The notes under the pieces: model-generated
What the model was told of the DNA's origin: nothing
The model's database searches: none
The model's input: only the letters and a program-made list of their open reading frames with translations
Translations under genes and position numbers: made by a program
Assembly (NCBI GenBank): GCA_038496675.1
Contig: CM076655.1
Location: forward strand, 24,543,075 to 24,607,074
DNA length: 64,000 nt
DNA from: Rachycentron canadum
Lineage: Eukaryota; Chordata; Actinopteri; Carangiformes; Rachycentridae
Reading direction: 5' to 3'
Shown: in pieces, positions 11,371-23,068 of the stretch
Layout: each line of letters starts with the position of its first letter
How positions within the stretch are numbered: the first letter of the stretch is position 1

Positions 11371-12820
11371 AGTTTTTTTGTTTTTTCTTGTTTTATGAGC
11401 TTCTATCCTATAGTGGGACTTTATGAAGTGACATATATAATTAACTTAAATATCACTGGCCTATTAATTATGAGTTAATGAGGTTAAACACTTGATTTTC
11501 ATTGGATCATATGCATCATATGATTGTAGCAGAAATAAAACTGATGAGCTACAACATGAGCCACTGTGATTGGTCAAAGATTTACAGTGTGTGTTAGAGT
11601 TCAGGCCTAAACACAAACATAGCACACTGCTTTACAGTAGATTAGCCACTGAAGCTGAGTGAGCCCTTATAAAAATGAACTCAGAATTATCATGTTTTAA
11701 CTTTTCTGCCGTGACAGGAGCTGTCCTCAATATCCTGTTTGAGTCCTGAGGCCTTATTTTCTACAGTGAGCATCAACCTTGTGAATCAATAATATTGTGA
11801 GCTGTTTAAATTACTGTCAGTCACCGGGAAGCTTCTCTGAGGCATCTGCTCCCCTCGACAGTTTGTGGTGGAGGCTTTTAGTCTCGGTTTCAGTTTCTGG
11901 CCTTGGACACCACACAGATGTTTGCAGTGTTGTGTTGTGTTGGCGGCGGCAGCCCCCCACCTCCCTCCCCGCTCCTCGCACCAACCACCCCTCTTCCTCC
12001 TCTCCTGTACCTCCTTGTCAACACTTGAAAATATCAACATCTCTTCTCTGTGCACCAGCAGGTTGAAGCCTGAGGAGTTCCTGACATTTTCTGTGAGTGA
12101 AATGAACAACAATCAAACGGACGTTCTCTGGCAAATCTCAAGTTCGGTGTGCGTCTCCTCTTTTGTGAAAAAAAGGGGTTTAGGGGTTTTTTCAGGATTA
12201 GAAAAGGCTGCCGCGATTATGACTATTAAAAAGGAAAGAGCTGCAGAAAGAGAGTGAATCTAAAAAAACGTCCGCAGTTCTAATGACAACAACACCAGGA
12301 ATTTTATAATTAGAGGAAAAATAATAAGAGGGGCTCATGAGCCAATAAATAATTATCCCGCAGGAGGAAAAAAAAGGGGGGGCAGAGATTTTTGTCACCA
12401 GGTTTTTGTTTTATTTTGTTTACCTGCTGATATTTTTTTTTGTTTTTTTTTTTCAGACAAACAGGATGAGACGAGACGCAGACACGATGTTCGGGATGTG
12501 ACGGCGCCACGTGCTGCACGACGATGGCTCTTCTGGAAAACTCGCGTTTTACAGCTGCAGGTTAGACAGCTGGGTAGAGCGAGGGCGTGCCCTGCAAAGG
12601 TCCGTGTGTGTGCGTGTGTGTGCGTGCGTGTGCGTGCGTGTGTGTGCGCGTTTACGTCACAAGCAGCTGGGCTGTGGCTGCAGAGCTCAGAACAGAAAGC
12701 CGTCAGCTGAGGCTCTGTTTTGTTTACTTGTTTATTCTCAGTGTGCTTAACTGGATTTACTGCCTCCGGTTTAGTCTCATTAATTGTGTTTAATGACAGT
12801 TGTTAGAGTATAAATTATTA
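11371..12820. other. Non-coding stretch with one exon-like segment
   Basis: No recognised gene. Segment 12457-12560 is preceded by a long T tract plus CAG and followed by CAG/GTTAGA, with one frame open for 34 codons, so it could be an exon, but its translation is not recognised. A complex (GT/GC)n run lies at 12602-12652. Confidence 0.25.
12602..12652. repeat. GTGTGC-rich microsatellite
   Basis: Mixed GTGTGTGC / GTGCGTGC units over about 50 bp, Z-DNA-prone alternating purine-pyrimidine. Confidence 0.9.
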
Positions 12821-12824
12821 TGAT

Positions 12825-13290
12825 CATGGCTGGATTAACTTGCTGTGGGGGGTCCTGGGGCAAAAATGAGCTCTGCGCCCCTAATCACCTTCTGCTTAAC
12901 AATTTATTAAGGAATATTCTTGTATACTGTGATACGGGGCCCCTCTACAGGACAGGTAGGCGAGGCAGGAGATAATACAGGCCCTTATAGATATACTATA
13001 CCGCTTTTTGGGGCCCTTATAAGTGTCTAGGGCCCTGAGGTATTTGACTGCCACGATAACTTTAGTCGTAAACATAATGTATGCCTCTTTCTACTTCCTC
13101 CTTGTGATCAGCTGATCTCAAGCATTTCCTGCAACCAGCCAATGTTGGCCCAGTTATCGTTGCAATTAATAAATACTTATGGACTCTCTAATGGTGAAAT
13201 CAGCTGTATGTTAGATGGTTTTATATGTTAATTGTATAGATTTATTGACAATAAAGACTTTCTAATTTAATCTAATTTTCTTCTTACCAC
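12825..13290 (+). repeat. Unclassified repeat ending in a LINE-like tail
   Basis: The left part (CTGGATTAACTTGCTGTGGG, GGTCCTGGGGCAAAAATGAG, then several GGGGCCC motifs) looks like a dispersed fish repeat. The right end ATTGACAATAAAGACTTTC with a TCTAATTTAATCTAAT tail has the form of a non-LTR element 3' end. The two parts may be one element or two. Confidence 0.4.
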
Positions 13291-13620
13291 CACCTCACCC
13301 CCTTTTTTTTCAAATATGGTGGCATCTAATCGCTAAAGAGCCACATCTCTTACTTTTCCTCTCTTGTTTTGCACACAGCAATAAAAGTTTATTCACCGAC
13401 CAACAGTCCAAGCTGTAAAGTAGTGTAGGAGCATTAGGTCTGACAGGAGCAGCAGCATCTTTCGTGTGTGGGTCTTTGCTGTTTGTGTGGTTCTGTTTGG
13501 AGCATCCTCGGACGGAGAGGTCGTCCACTCCGGCTGTGTTGTTGCCACGACAACCCCTCCATTTCCTGGCCGAGCTCTCTCATCCTTCACCCGCTCAGCG
13601 TGTAGCCGTACGTCAGTCTC

Positions 13621-13653
13621 TTCTCTCTCTCTTCTCTCTCTCTCTCTCTCTCT
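13621..13653. repeat. (CT)n microsatellite
   Basis: CT dinucleotides with one TT interruption. Confidence 0.95.
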
Positions 13654-13671
13654 TAGCAATGATAACAATGA

Positions 13672-13915
13672 TATTAATAATAAACTTCATTTGTGGCACG
13701 CTTCAAAGACTCACAGTTGTCAAAGAGCTTCGACAATCAAACAAACTCAAACATCAAAGTGGAGATAATTTAAAAAGTAAAGGAAGGAGGCAGCGGGAGA
13801 TAAAAGGACAGACACAGAGGGTAAAAATAATATATTTGTAAAAATAATAGGATAAAAGCCATCACATAAAAGCCGGCCTACAAAAATAGGTTTTAAGAAG
13901 AGATATAACAGAGGA
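13672..13915 (+). repeat. CTTTATTTGTA...GCTT fish repeat, copy 3
   Basis: It shows AATAAACTTCATTTGTGGCA, CAGTTGTCAAAGAGCTTCGAC, then TAAAAGCC and CCTACAAAAATAGGTTTTAAG, matching the order of the fish family including its right part (usually CCTATAAAAGTAGGTTTTAAG). This is the longest copy in the window. Confidence 0.6.
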
Positions 13916-14284
13916 TACTTTCACCCCACTGCCTTTCTCTCTCTCTGTTCTCCTTGTCACTGTCTCTCGCCCGCTCTCTCATCTGCTTCCTGCTGCAGTG
14001 GAGATGAAGTGTTGCTCTTGTTTTAATTATGCAGAGGAGGCTGCAGAGCAGGACAGGACATGTTTCAGTGTCGTCGCCAATTAAGCGGCATCACCCAGTC
14101 GTGGAGCTGGGAGCGAGGAAGAGGAGGAGGAGGAATGAAAGAGAGAGTTAAAGGAAATGACAGAGAGAAGAAGAGAGAGAGGAGAGGAAGAGAAATGAAA
14201 TGAAATGAAATGAATTGGATGCATGAGTCTTTTCCTTATTTTCCACACAAATGGAGACGCTCCTCACGTTTTAAACTCTCACTG

Positions 14285-14687
14285 CACTGACAGCGGCAGT
14301 AGTCACAGCACGAAAAGCAAACGCAGCAGTGGTGGAGTAGCAGTTGAAGCAGTGGTAGAAGTGGCAGTGTTAGTAGCAGGAGTAGTACCAGTACCGTGAT
14401 AATGGTTGTAGCAATGGAAGTATCATTATTAGCAGCAACAGTAGGAGCAACAGGAGTAGTAACTGTGAAGCTATGCTAGCAGTGTTGATAATGTGAGTAG
14501 TCATATGAGTGACCGAGGTGGTAACAGAGGCAGTAAAACCAGCAGTAAAGGTAAGATTAGCAGCAGCAAGAGCAGCTGTGCAGCAGTAGCAATATTAGTA
14601 CTAGTGTGAGCTGTAGGAGTAGTGACAGTAGAAGTAATATGAGCAGTAGCAATCATGGGAGTGATGGTAATAACAAGTGTGAGCCCC
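14285..14687 (+). repeat. Degenerate AGT/AGC trinucleotide tract, main part
   Basis: About 400 bp are built of imperfect AGCAGT, GTAGCA, GGAGTAGT and GTGGTAG triplets. The tract is cut at 14688 by a family A repeat and resumes in pieces at 15010-15070, 15215-15250 and 15555-15650. Confidence 0.8.
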
Positions 14688-15008
14688 TAGTGACGTCACC
14701 CAATGGTTTGTGAACTGGGTTGTGAAGCCTCTGCTTTGTAACTTAGTCAACTTGTTTTTTTTTTTTGTTTTTTTTTTGTTTTTTTTTAAACCAGAAACTG
14801 AGAAACTAGAGACTGAGACCATAAACTCATGAGAAAAAAAACATTTACTGAGCCATTTTCCCATAGATTTCAAAATGATCTGACTTCTTTTTACAACCCG
14901 TGGAGTCGCCCTTACACATGCACTTTACATAGAATGATGGTTTAAGGCTCTTCAGCATTGGTTTCACTTTTCAGACCCAGAGTCTACATCCAGTTTTATA
15001 GTCTATAT
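14688..15008 (+). repeat. Family A repeat, copy 2
   Basis: The left end GTGACGTCACCCAATGGTTTG and right end CCCAGAGTCTACATCCAG are both present, but the middle (GGTGGAGCTG to ACATCATG) is replaced by a T-rich tract at 14750-14790. It sits inside the AGT/AGC tract, so it is younger than that tract. Confidence 0.85.
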
Positions 15009-15423
15009 ATATCAGGGGCAGGAGCAGAAGTAGGATTAACAGTAGGTGCAGTGGTCGATATGGAGGAGAGCATTATTAGTAGTACAGCACTGTAACAACT
15101 AGTGCCCTGAATACCCAATAGGGTACTCAATGAGCTTAATAATATATCTGAGGTGCTTCAAGAAACACTTGGACTTAAAGCTCCTGGAAGAACTGAGCTT
15201 TCTGTGACAACCAGCAGCAGCAGAAACAGTAGTGCGACCACTGGCAGTAGTGATGTAGCTAAATGATTATTTATTTTTTAATGCAAACAATAAGACGTCA
15301 TATATATAAAGACATTTTATCCATCGCTAGAGTCCCGTGTGACGGTATATAGCCGAATATACGGTATATGCGTTTAAATTACAACAGAGGCCTAGGACAA
15401 AGGTTCGCTCCATTGACCCACGG
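15009..15423. repeat. AGT/AGC tract remnants and unique sequence
   Basis: Triplet remnants lie at about 15010-15070 and 15215-15250, separated by unrelated sequence. No coding signal is seen. Confidence 0.4.
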
Positions 15424-15470
15424 ATAGATAGATCGAGATAGATAGATACTTTATTTATCCCGAGGGAAAT
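15424..15470 (-). repeat. LINE-type 3' tail with GATA tail
   Basis: Minus-strand reading gives TTAATTTCCCTCGGGATAAA, then TAAAGTATCTATCTATC and a short ATCT-type tail. This is a common fish non-LTR 3' end. It joins directly to the half tRNA at 15476-15511. Confidence 0.7.
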
Positions 15471-15475
15471 TAAGG

Positions 15476-15511
15476 AAAAGTCTGATGCTCTACCGACTGA
15501 GCTACCCAGGC
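15476..15511 (-). tRNA. 5' half of a tRNA-Lys(UUU)-like sequence (not functional)
   Basis: The minus strand reads GCCTGGGTAGCTCAGTCGG, then TAGAGCATCAGACTTTT, the acceptor 5' strand, D arm and 5' anticodon arm of tRNA-Lys(UUU). It stops at the anticodon and changes to a LINE tail, so there is no T arm and no 3' acceptor. It is best read as the head of a chimeric retrotransposed copy. The A box (TAGCTCAGTCGG) is intact. Confidence 0.75.
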
Positions 15512-15554
15512 TTCGCACCCAGGCACTGTGGGCCATTCCAGCCATTGTACAAAC

Positions 15555-15650
15555 TGCGGTTACAGTAGCAGTGGTAGTAACAGTAGAAATATTACTCTTA
15601 GTAGCAGATGCATTGGCTGTATTAGTAGGAATACGAGTAGCAAAAAGATG
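15555..15650 (+). repeat. AGT/AGC trinucleotide tract, right remnant
   Basis: AGTAGCAGTGGTAGTAACAG and similar triplets mark the right end of the tract that starts at 14285. Confidence 0.65.
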
Positions 15651-18600
15651 GTAGCAGTTGTGGTCCAGCTGAAGTTGATTCAGTAGCAATGATGAAAGAT
15701 GAAAATGAACTGAACTGAGTGTAAAGATGAATTTTTCTCTTATCGTCGGGTACGTGGAGAGACCCCTCGCACACAGAAGCTACAGACCAACTACATGCAG
15801 GCCAAACTTTCACTCTCCTCACTGTATTGATCAAAAGCACATGGACTCTGTGGGCATTGATTTGCATCGCATATTCACCAGCTCACGATATTCCGCTCCA
15901 TTGTGCCTTTAAAGTGTCAGGCTGAGGCACGGCTGGATAAAGAGCGAGCGAGCGAGCACGGCACAGCAGCAGGTAATTACCACTCCTCCATCTATAACCA
16001 TTCTAATAGACTTCCAACCGGCTATTTACATTAGGGAGGTGGCCCTCTTACCGTATTGACTTTCATAAAATATATGTGTGGTAGGCTACATTAAAATCAA
16101 TAAAGCCATTTAAAGAGCATTATCATTAAGAGGCGGCTGTGTGTTAAGTGTGAATGTGTGTGTGTGAGCGTAGGCAGGAGGAGGTGGCAATCTACCGCGG
16201 TATGATGCCTTAAACCAACATCATTTACTGCATGACTGCACCATCAGTCTGTCTGCTACACACACTCCCCTTCTATTCATCTCCCCATAGTTCACTTTCA
16301 ACCAGCACTGCAGGCCTCACATGTAAAACCAGCTGTCCGAGTGTATGTAGAGGTAGTGCAGCAGGGGAAAGTAAATATAAGATGAAAGATAAAGGCAGAA
16401 TATCATGAGAAACTGTGCGATTTGCAGAACTGCAACATCGGCTACAGATGTGATTTTGGCTTTTGGGTAAACTCACGACTTCTGAAGTTTTCTTTTTATA
16501 ATGCCGTGAGTGTGGCTCAACACAAACGCAAAGACGTGTCCCACTTCACCATTCGCAGCCAACTCATCAAAATCTTAGGCAAAAGTGATTGGACGGTCCC
16601 CAACCAGTTCTACTATATTCATCCCCATCAGTTTATTATGTCGATGGGTTTGTAGCTTTGGCTATTTAAGAACCAGATGTTTTGTAGACACGTTTGTTCA
16701 TCGTAAGAAATATCTAATCAGGAGAGTCCGAGCCTTGAAGAGCTGTGACTGTCAGTCACCTCGTACTATCTTTGAGAAAACAGACAGTACTTTTAGTGCA
16801 GGATGACAAAAATAAAACTCCACTGTAGCCCAAACACTTTCAAGTGTTTTAGAAATGTGCTGATTCTTCAGGGATCCTGAGATGTCTTGGGGAAAGATGG
16901 GATATTCAACTAGTCCACTGTGTTCTTGAGGTGTCCACCCAGCTCCACCTATCCAGAAACCAACCAGTGCTCCAACCTGAACAACTGGTGTCTCCTAAAG
17001 TGCCCCTTGGCGGCAGGCGTACCGGGCCTTGGTTTCCACGGTACAACCTGACTCTCCTGAAAGCATTGTTCCAGAGGACAGTCCCAGAAAATCATGCACA
17101 GGTAGGTGCCCCCATCAGATGCTGAAGCACCTAAACTGGATCACATCAATGTGAAAAGCAGCAGACTGATCCTTTGACCTGATTCTCTTGGTCACTGTCC
17201 AAATTGAAGAGTTTGGAAGTTTGGTAAAGACAAAACTGCATGACTGTGCCTCTACCTGTTAATCTCAAGCTGCCTTACCCTCAAGAGATGTCACAAGATA
17301 TTTATATACCCTGTTACTTCGAACAACTTCCCTCCTTCCTTGTTTCTTTTGGACATTCAGACACCTTTCAAAAACCTCAAGGACTTTTTTTAGTCATAAA
17401 CTGTCATGAGTCTCAGGAAACGTCAAGAGCTTTTGCAAACCTTTTGCAATCTTTAAAACTTTTTAAAAACATTTTAGAGTCTTTTTACCTAAGGAATATC
17501 CTCATGACCTCTCATGAAACTTTGGGGGCTTTCGGAAGCCAACAATTTCCACTAGAAACATCCAGAAGAAGAAGGCCTAAACAAAAAGTCCAACAATAGC
17601 CTACAGGATCACTCAGCAAAGCTATAAAAAAAAACATCATGTGGACATTGCTGAAAAAAATAAAGCCGAGTGCATCAATCTGTTCTGCACTGATGGATTG
17701 CAATATGAATATTTTGATAAGATGATGGAGGCAGGCAAGTACATAAAAAAAATAAAAAGGCTTATGTCAATCCTTCAATCAAATCAGATGACTTGGATTA
17801 AACCTTGAATTTTATTAAATTCATGCATTTTTACTTACTGTTACTTAGACGCAAGCAACTGTACATCTACATTAATAAGGATCTTCACTGAGATAATGCA
17901 TCCCCTAACCTGACAAAACAAAATCTCACTGCGAACTCACTAGAATAGGTCCTCAGAAAGACAGAAGAGCAAAGACACACATACACAAATATATATAGGG
18001 ATAGCGTCGTGAATGAATGGATTGCGTGAACATGAGCACTCCTGTTGATCTCCTGGTTTTATAAAACACAGCCGTTTGACCCACTTTCAGAAATAGAAAC
18101 CTTTCAGCTTCCGGCTGGCAGCCATGTTGGAGGGCCTCAGCTCTGTGAACAGTTGCTTGTGGTTCTGTCACACTGGTGATGTAACTGTGAAAGCTGTAGT
18201 TTAATATAGAACTGTATTATAAATCAATAATAGGGGTCGCTTTCTTGACTATTTGTGGTATTTTCTATGTATTGCAGAGAAAGACTTTGATACGGTATGA
18301 TGTGGTGAAGCTGCTTTCCTTCAGCGCTTCCATTTTTTTGTGGCTGTGCACAGACTCGGTCTGACCTGTCAGTGTGATCTATGTGCAGAGGTATCACAGG
18401 GGCTCAGCTGCAGTACTGATGCAGGACTCTATATAACCCCTCTCCCCCTCTGCCCCTCCACCTATCTCTTTGTCTCATTTGACACCGAATTAACTCCCAC
18501 CTGAGCTGCCGTCACTCCCATCATGCATCAGCCCGCCACCTGAGTCCTCCCTCTTGCTCCCATTGCTCACCTTACAGCTTCATCCGTTGTCTTCCTCGCC

Positions 18601-19630
18601 ATTTCCTTCTACAGTGAAACACACACACACACACAGACATACATCACTCCACAACCCCGATCCACAGCCCCGACAGTAACGAGGAGGATGATAACGGATT
18701 GAATTTGTTCACCGCCCTCTGCTCAGACACAGAAACAGGATTGGTTTTCAAAAAACCTGCCAGAAGTGATGGAGATGCAGCTTGAATACACTTTAGTGCA
18801 GACAGCGCTGACGTCCTATACGTGGAGACCCCCGATCCACCTGTGTGGTGCCGACAACGCAGGGCCCCTCAAAGCTCTCGCCGTCATGGTTATACTTCCT
18901 GTTACCTTACAATCTTTGTCAACAGGCAGCTAAAGAAAATTTAAATATACTTTACCTTTACTGGTAACTGAAAATAAGTCAAATGAACCAACTTGTGTCT
19001 TAAGTTCATAGAGTTTTAAGCTACATAAATTGATGATTCCTTACTGGCTCAGCCAAGAAAAGAAACTTTGAGCCACCAGTGAGTCATCCCTCTCAACAAC
19101 CTTATGCTCTAAGGTCAAACATTGTTCAAACTCACAGAACTTTATTTTAAGCTGCAGTGGACATTTTCCAAAAATATGAACTATATAAGGCCGAGGTTTG
19201 GGGGTTGCACACATCCACAATATTTTCACAAGACTGGATCTGTATCCATTTGTTAATGTGTACGTGCCTGTAATTGAAACTTGGCTAAAGTTTTCAAATG
19301 AAAAGACTGAAAAAAACACACTGAATGCGTGATGCTTTGCAGCTTGAAATGTTTATTACAACAAAGACATTTAAGGGAAAAAAGAAAATTCAGGGTTCAG
19401 GAGGTTAAACCACAAATCGAATTGTCGCAATCGCAGAGCGACCTCGTTATCGCCAGGCCCTCCACATTACCTGTCAACCCGTCAGCCAGCTGTCGGAACA
19501 CGCTCGGGGTCTCGTTAAGCCCGGAGCTTCATTCATTATCTAATTGGTTTCTGGGAACCTGGATCCCTGCAGCAGGGACCTGATCTCTGCTGGCTCGTCC
19601 TTCGGCGTAGGCTGTCGGTTCATCTGCAGC

Positions 19631-19634
<4 letters not shown>
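15651..19634. other. Mostly unique non-coding DNA
   Basis: No gene or repeat family is recognised over this 4 kb. Segment 15950-16150 looks like a conserved element (listed separately). Segment 19395-19570, with TTCATTCATTATCTAATTGG, is another low-complexity-free block. Short CA runs occur near 18619. Confidence 0.35.
15950..16150. promoter_or_regulatory. Possible conserved non-coding element
   Basis: The stretch has no repeat signature and contains a perfect 10-bp palindrome GGTAATTACC (15972-15981), a typical paired homeodomain site, plus AATCAATAAAGCCATTTAAAG and CATTATCATTAAG. Its texture is like known vertebrate developmental enhancers. Conservation cannot be tested here. Confidence 0.25.

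Positions 19635-19671
<37 letters not shown>
19635..19671. repeat. (GT)n microsatellite
   Basis: Uninterrupted TG dinucleotides, about 18 units. Confidence 0.95.
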
Positions 19672-19672
<1 letters not shown>

Positions 19673-20339
19673 AAAGTGTCACAAACAATGCCTCCACTCT
19701 GTCCTTCTTATTGTATAACAGGCAATTATCAGTGTAAACCAGGGCTGATTATTCCAGTCTGTTCCAGCAGTTGCAGACTAAATGTTTTCACTGTGGCCTT
19801 CGCAGAGAAAAATATCTGCCTGTTAACTGTTAATAGGCTAATTACAACCCTGCAACAAGTCAGGTCTGAGCCACATTAGCGGCGGAGTTGCTGGTTTCAC
19901 TGAGAGAGTCGAATCAGTCAGAAAACATTCTGCCACAGTTTATTACTATGGTAAATATACAGCTGACTGTGGTTTAATGGCTCCGTTCAAAGCAGCATCT
20001 TTGCCCTGTCAGAAGGTTTCCTCGTAACAGGAAGGGCACGACAACAAACGAGATGGCTGAAATATAACTGCTAATGCCTGGTGCCTCATGAATAAAAGGT
20101 TCCAGAAAGAGGAATTGTTACGCCTCGAAGTTTAGCCTGAAATGCCAAAAACATTGTTTGTCGTTCGCGTTATAACTAAACTAATAAATTCAGGGGTTCG
20201 AGGGTAAAGAGACACAACAGAGAAAACTAGTGATAAAACACAACGGCCTTCACCGACCAGCAGGAAATATTGTCGTAATCTCTCCTTCCTGAGTTACAGA
20301 GTTGAGTAATGGTCAGAGGCGTCTTTGCAGAGCGTTAAG

Positions 20340-20700
20340 GTGTCGTAGTCAAGTTGGCCTTTGACCTTTGTATAAAATGCACTCATTCTATTTTGTCATT
20401 ATTGACATTTGAGTGATAATTGACCAGTGTGTCATAATTAGTGTGTGAAATTGTGAGTTATGGCCAAACGTGTTGTGTGAGGCCCCGATTTCCTCGACCT
20501 TTGACCTTTTGAGCACGAAATTTTAATCATTTTGTGTTTGAGTCCAAATCAATGTTTATGCCGAATGTATTGAAAGTCCCTGGTGCATTCTTTATGGATC
20601 GCGTTCATAAGAATATGAGGGTTTATAAACTTTGGCCTTTGACCTTGATCCATCACAATCTAATCAGTTCATCGCTGAGTCCAGTTCACTCATTGGACTG
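20340..20700 (+). repeat. DR1-bearing fish repeat, ~140-bp period
   Basis: Motifs GGCCTTTGACCTTTG, CGACCTTTGACCTTTTGAG and GGCCTTTGACCTTGATCC begin at about 20355, 20495 and 20633. Between them lie TCTAATCAGTTCATCGCTGAG and GATCGCGTTCATAAGAATATG, which match a tandem-type repeat common in teleosts. Each unit has one near-perfect TGACCTTTGACCT (DR1). A minus-strand copy is at 41940-42110. Confidence 0.65.
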
Positions 20701-22600
20701 GACACTCATGGCTGGGCTTTCTCATACTTTCTCACATCATCTCGTTTCGCCTGTCATTGTTTTCTCTCCTAAGCACAGAGCAGCCTCCACCTCACTCCTG
20801 CTGCACAGAGGTAAAAAACAAACAAACCCCCTGCGCAGCAAAGGTGATTAAACAGAATGGACATCTGACAGCAACTTGAACAACAGTTGCTGTGGAGGTC
20901 AAAACTCAGAAACACTCAGAAAAACAACGTTCATTTATTCATTTTAGTGGCCGGCATCATCACCAACACACATTACAAGCATCATTTAAAAAGGGGTGAG
21001 TATGTGACAGCACAAACACAAACACTGATCCGCCAGTGTGGCTTCTACAAAGATGAGTCAATCGATGTCTAAGACTGGTGGAGAGATGAGGGGAAGGTTC
21101 AATGGAGGACATGACTCATTCATAACCTAGGAAGGTGCAAATCAGGTGCAAAACCTGATTGTGCCCAATGTGCCCATTCGATGTGGCATCATCCACCCAA
21201 AAACTCTTCACATCGAAGAAATTCAATTAAGAGCTACACATAGAAAGAGGCAACAAGATGCAACATAAAAGGAAGTAATCACAAAATTAGAGAAAAGCAT
21301 TCAAGTCGGTGTAATTGAGCAATATTAAGGGACCACTATAAAATCTCATTAAGTCCTCGTTCTTGCCTCTTGGAAATAAAAAATAAAAAATGCTGAAACG
21401 AAAATGCTTTTGACTGAAATGTCTTGTAACAGGACTGGTTATATAATTTCTCATCAGAGAACTTCAGTGCTCAGTGATGTGCTCTTTCAGGGACACATGG
21501 GTTTTAACAATAGAGTTGTTCTGTTTAATGTGAATGTTGCTGGAGTTTTTAGCTCTTCAGACTCTTTTTTTCTCTCTCTCCATCCACCTTGGAAGGAGGT
21601 GAAGTTGTGCCAGAAACCGTCTGTGCTTCAACAATAAGTAACAGTAGTTAGGCCACTCATGGAGAAGGATGATATGAAATGGGAATATAAGCAGAAGAGC
21701 AAACATAGATAAGATATAAATCTTAGTGGAGGTGGCTTATGAAGGCCACCAGCAGCAGAAACCCTTCTAGGTACCCTATGGAGTCCATTTCAACACACTG
21801 TCCTGTTGCACAGGTTGCGCTGCATAAATGTTGCAGTGAGCGGGCCGCGTCATATGATGTGCATCGGTGCACTCAAGTTGTCGGTGGCCCTCTCTTCATT
21901 TAGTGGAGGTTAGCATCCATCAGTTCTCATGTGAGTTTATAATGAAGTCATCCGCTGAATTTAAATCTCATCTGCCTCTCAGATCATCCCAGAATAAATA
22001 TGACTCCTTGTGAGCTGTGAATTATCATGGTTTCTTGCGTCGCTGATAGTTTCTTTGTTGAATTATTTAGTGCTCGGTGTCTCATCTCTGATCTGTGAGA
22101 ACGGGGGCGTGAGCGGCAGCGTGGAGTGAGCTGCTCAGACACCTTCAGGGATGGATGACTTTATTCTGAGTGGCGAGCTGACCGTCCCGCCTCTGCTTCA
22201 TCTCACACACTCTCGCATACACAGGCCTGTGGTGTGAACCGGGGCGTCCATCTTGGCCGGTTGTCTCACCGCAGGCCTGCAGAGAGAGAGAGACGTCTTT
22301 CCGACAGCAAAGGTTAATAATTCTGCACCGGACTCTGTGGGACCCATCTTGCCACTACAGCTATGATTTAATCAGACGGAAGCGGAGGTGGGGCTCACAG
22401 CCGTGCTGCCAACTGCCCACCTTGGCCACAGCACACTACCCAAAAAAACCCCCCCCCCCAAAAAAAAAAAAAAAAAACAAAAAAAAACCCTGTGATAAAG
22501 TCGGGTCAGAGAGGCAGAGGAGGAAGAGAGAGGGAAACAAACTGGATCCAGAGCACGACAGGAAGTGACAAGAACTGAAGGTGTTATGTCATCTTCAAAA
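20701..22600. other. Non-coding stretch, nothing recognised
   Basis: No gene or repeat family is recognised. A C run followed by an A tract lies at about 22450-22487, just before the MITE. Confidence 0.4.
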
Positions 22601-23068
22601 TTAAAGGTCCCATATTTTACACTGTTGGTATCCATAAGAAGATAAATTAGTAGTTTTAAGAACCAAACACCATCTCAGTATAGTTTTATATCTCCTTCCT
22701 CAGGCTTTTCTTTGGAGCTCTGGAGAGCCAATCAGAAGGGAGCATCTCTTCTGATTGGCCGGCTTGTGAGCGGTCAAACAGTAAATATAGCAGATTTAAG
22801 GTAAAACACTCATAGAAACCAAATCCTGTCAGGTTCGCTGGTGGGTCCAGGTGGGCGAGACTTGGAGGTGTGACTGTGGGCCCGTGACTGCTTTGTTGTG
22901 ACATCACAAAGTCCCAGAAGTCCGGACGGCTGGTTTTAAGGCTCAGATTCTGAATACAGGCTGTGAGCATTTCTCTGTGGACTGAGACCTTTGATACTTT
23001 CACAGTAATAATACCTGCTTTATAATAAGAAAAATAAATAAATAAAAGCGCATCAATCCAACCTTTAA
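22601..23068 (+). mobile_element. TTAA-flanked MITE-like element, copy 1
   Basis: It starts TTAAAGGTCCCATATTTTAC and ends ACCTTTAA, giving short inverted ends AAAGGT/ACCTTT flanked by TTAA as in piggyBac-type insertions. Shared internal blocks with 58780-59193 are TTTTAAGAACCAA, GACGGCTGGTTTTAAGGCTC and TGTGAGCATTTCTCTG. No ORF is present, so it is non-autonomous. Confidence 0.6.

Noticed and set aside
15476..15511. Functional tRNA-Lys gene
   Set aside because: The T arm, 3' acceptor strand and half the anticodon arm are missing.
16422..16464. Short CAG...GTAAAC exon-like segment
   Set aside because: Weak polypyrimidine tract and only about 14 codons; easily chance.
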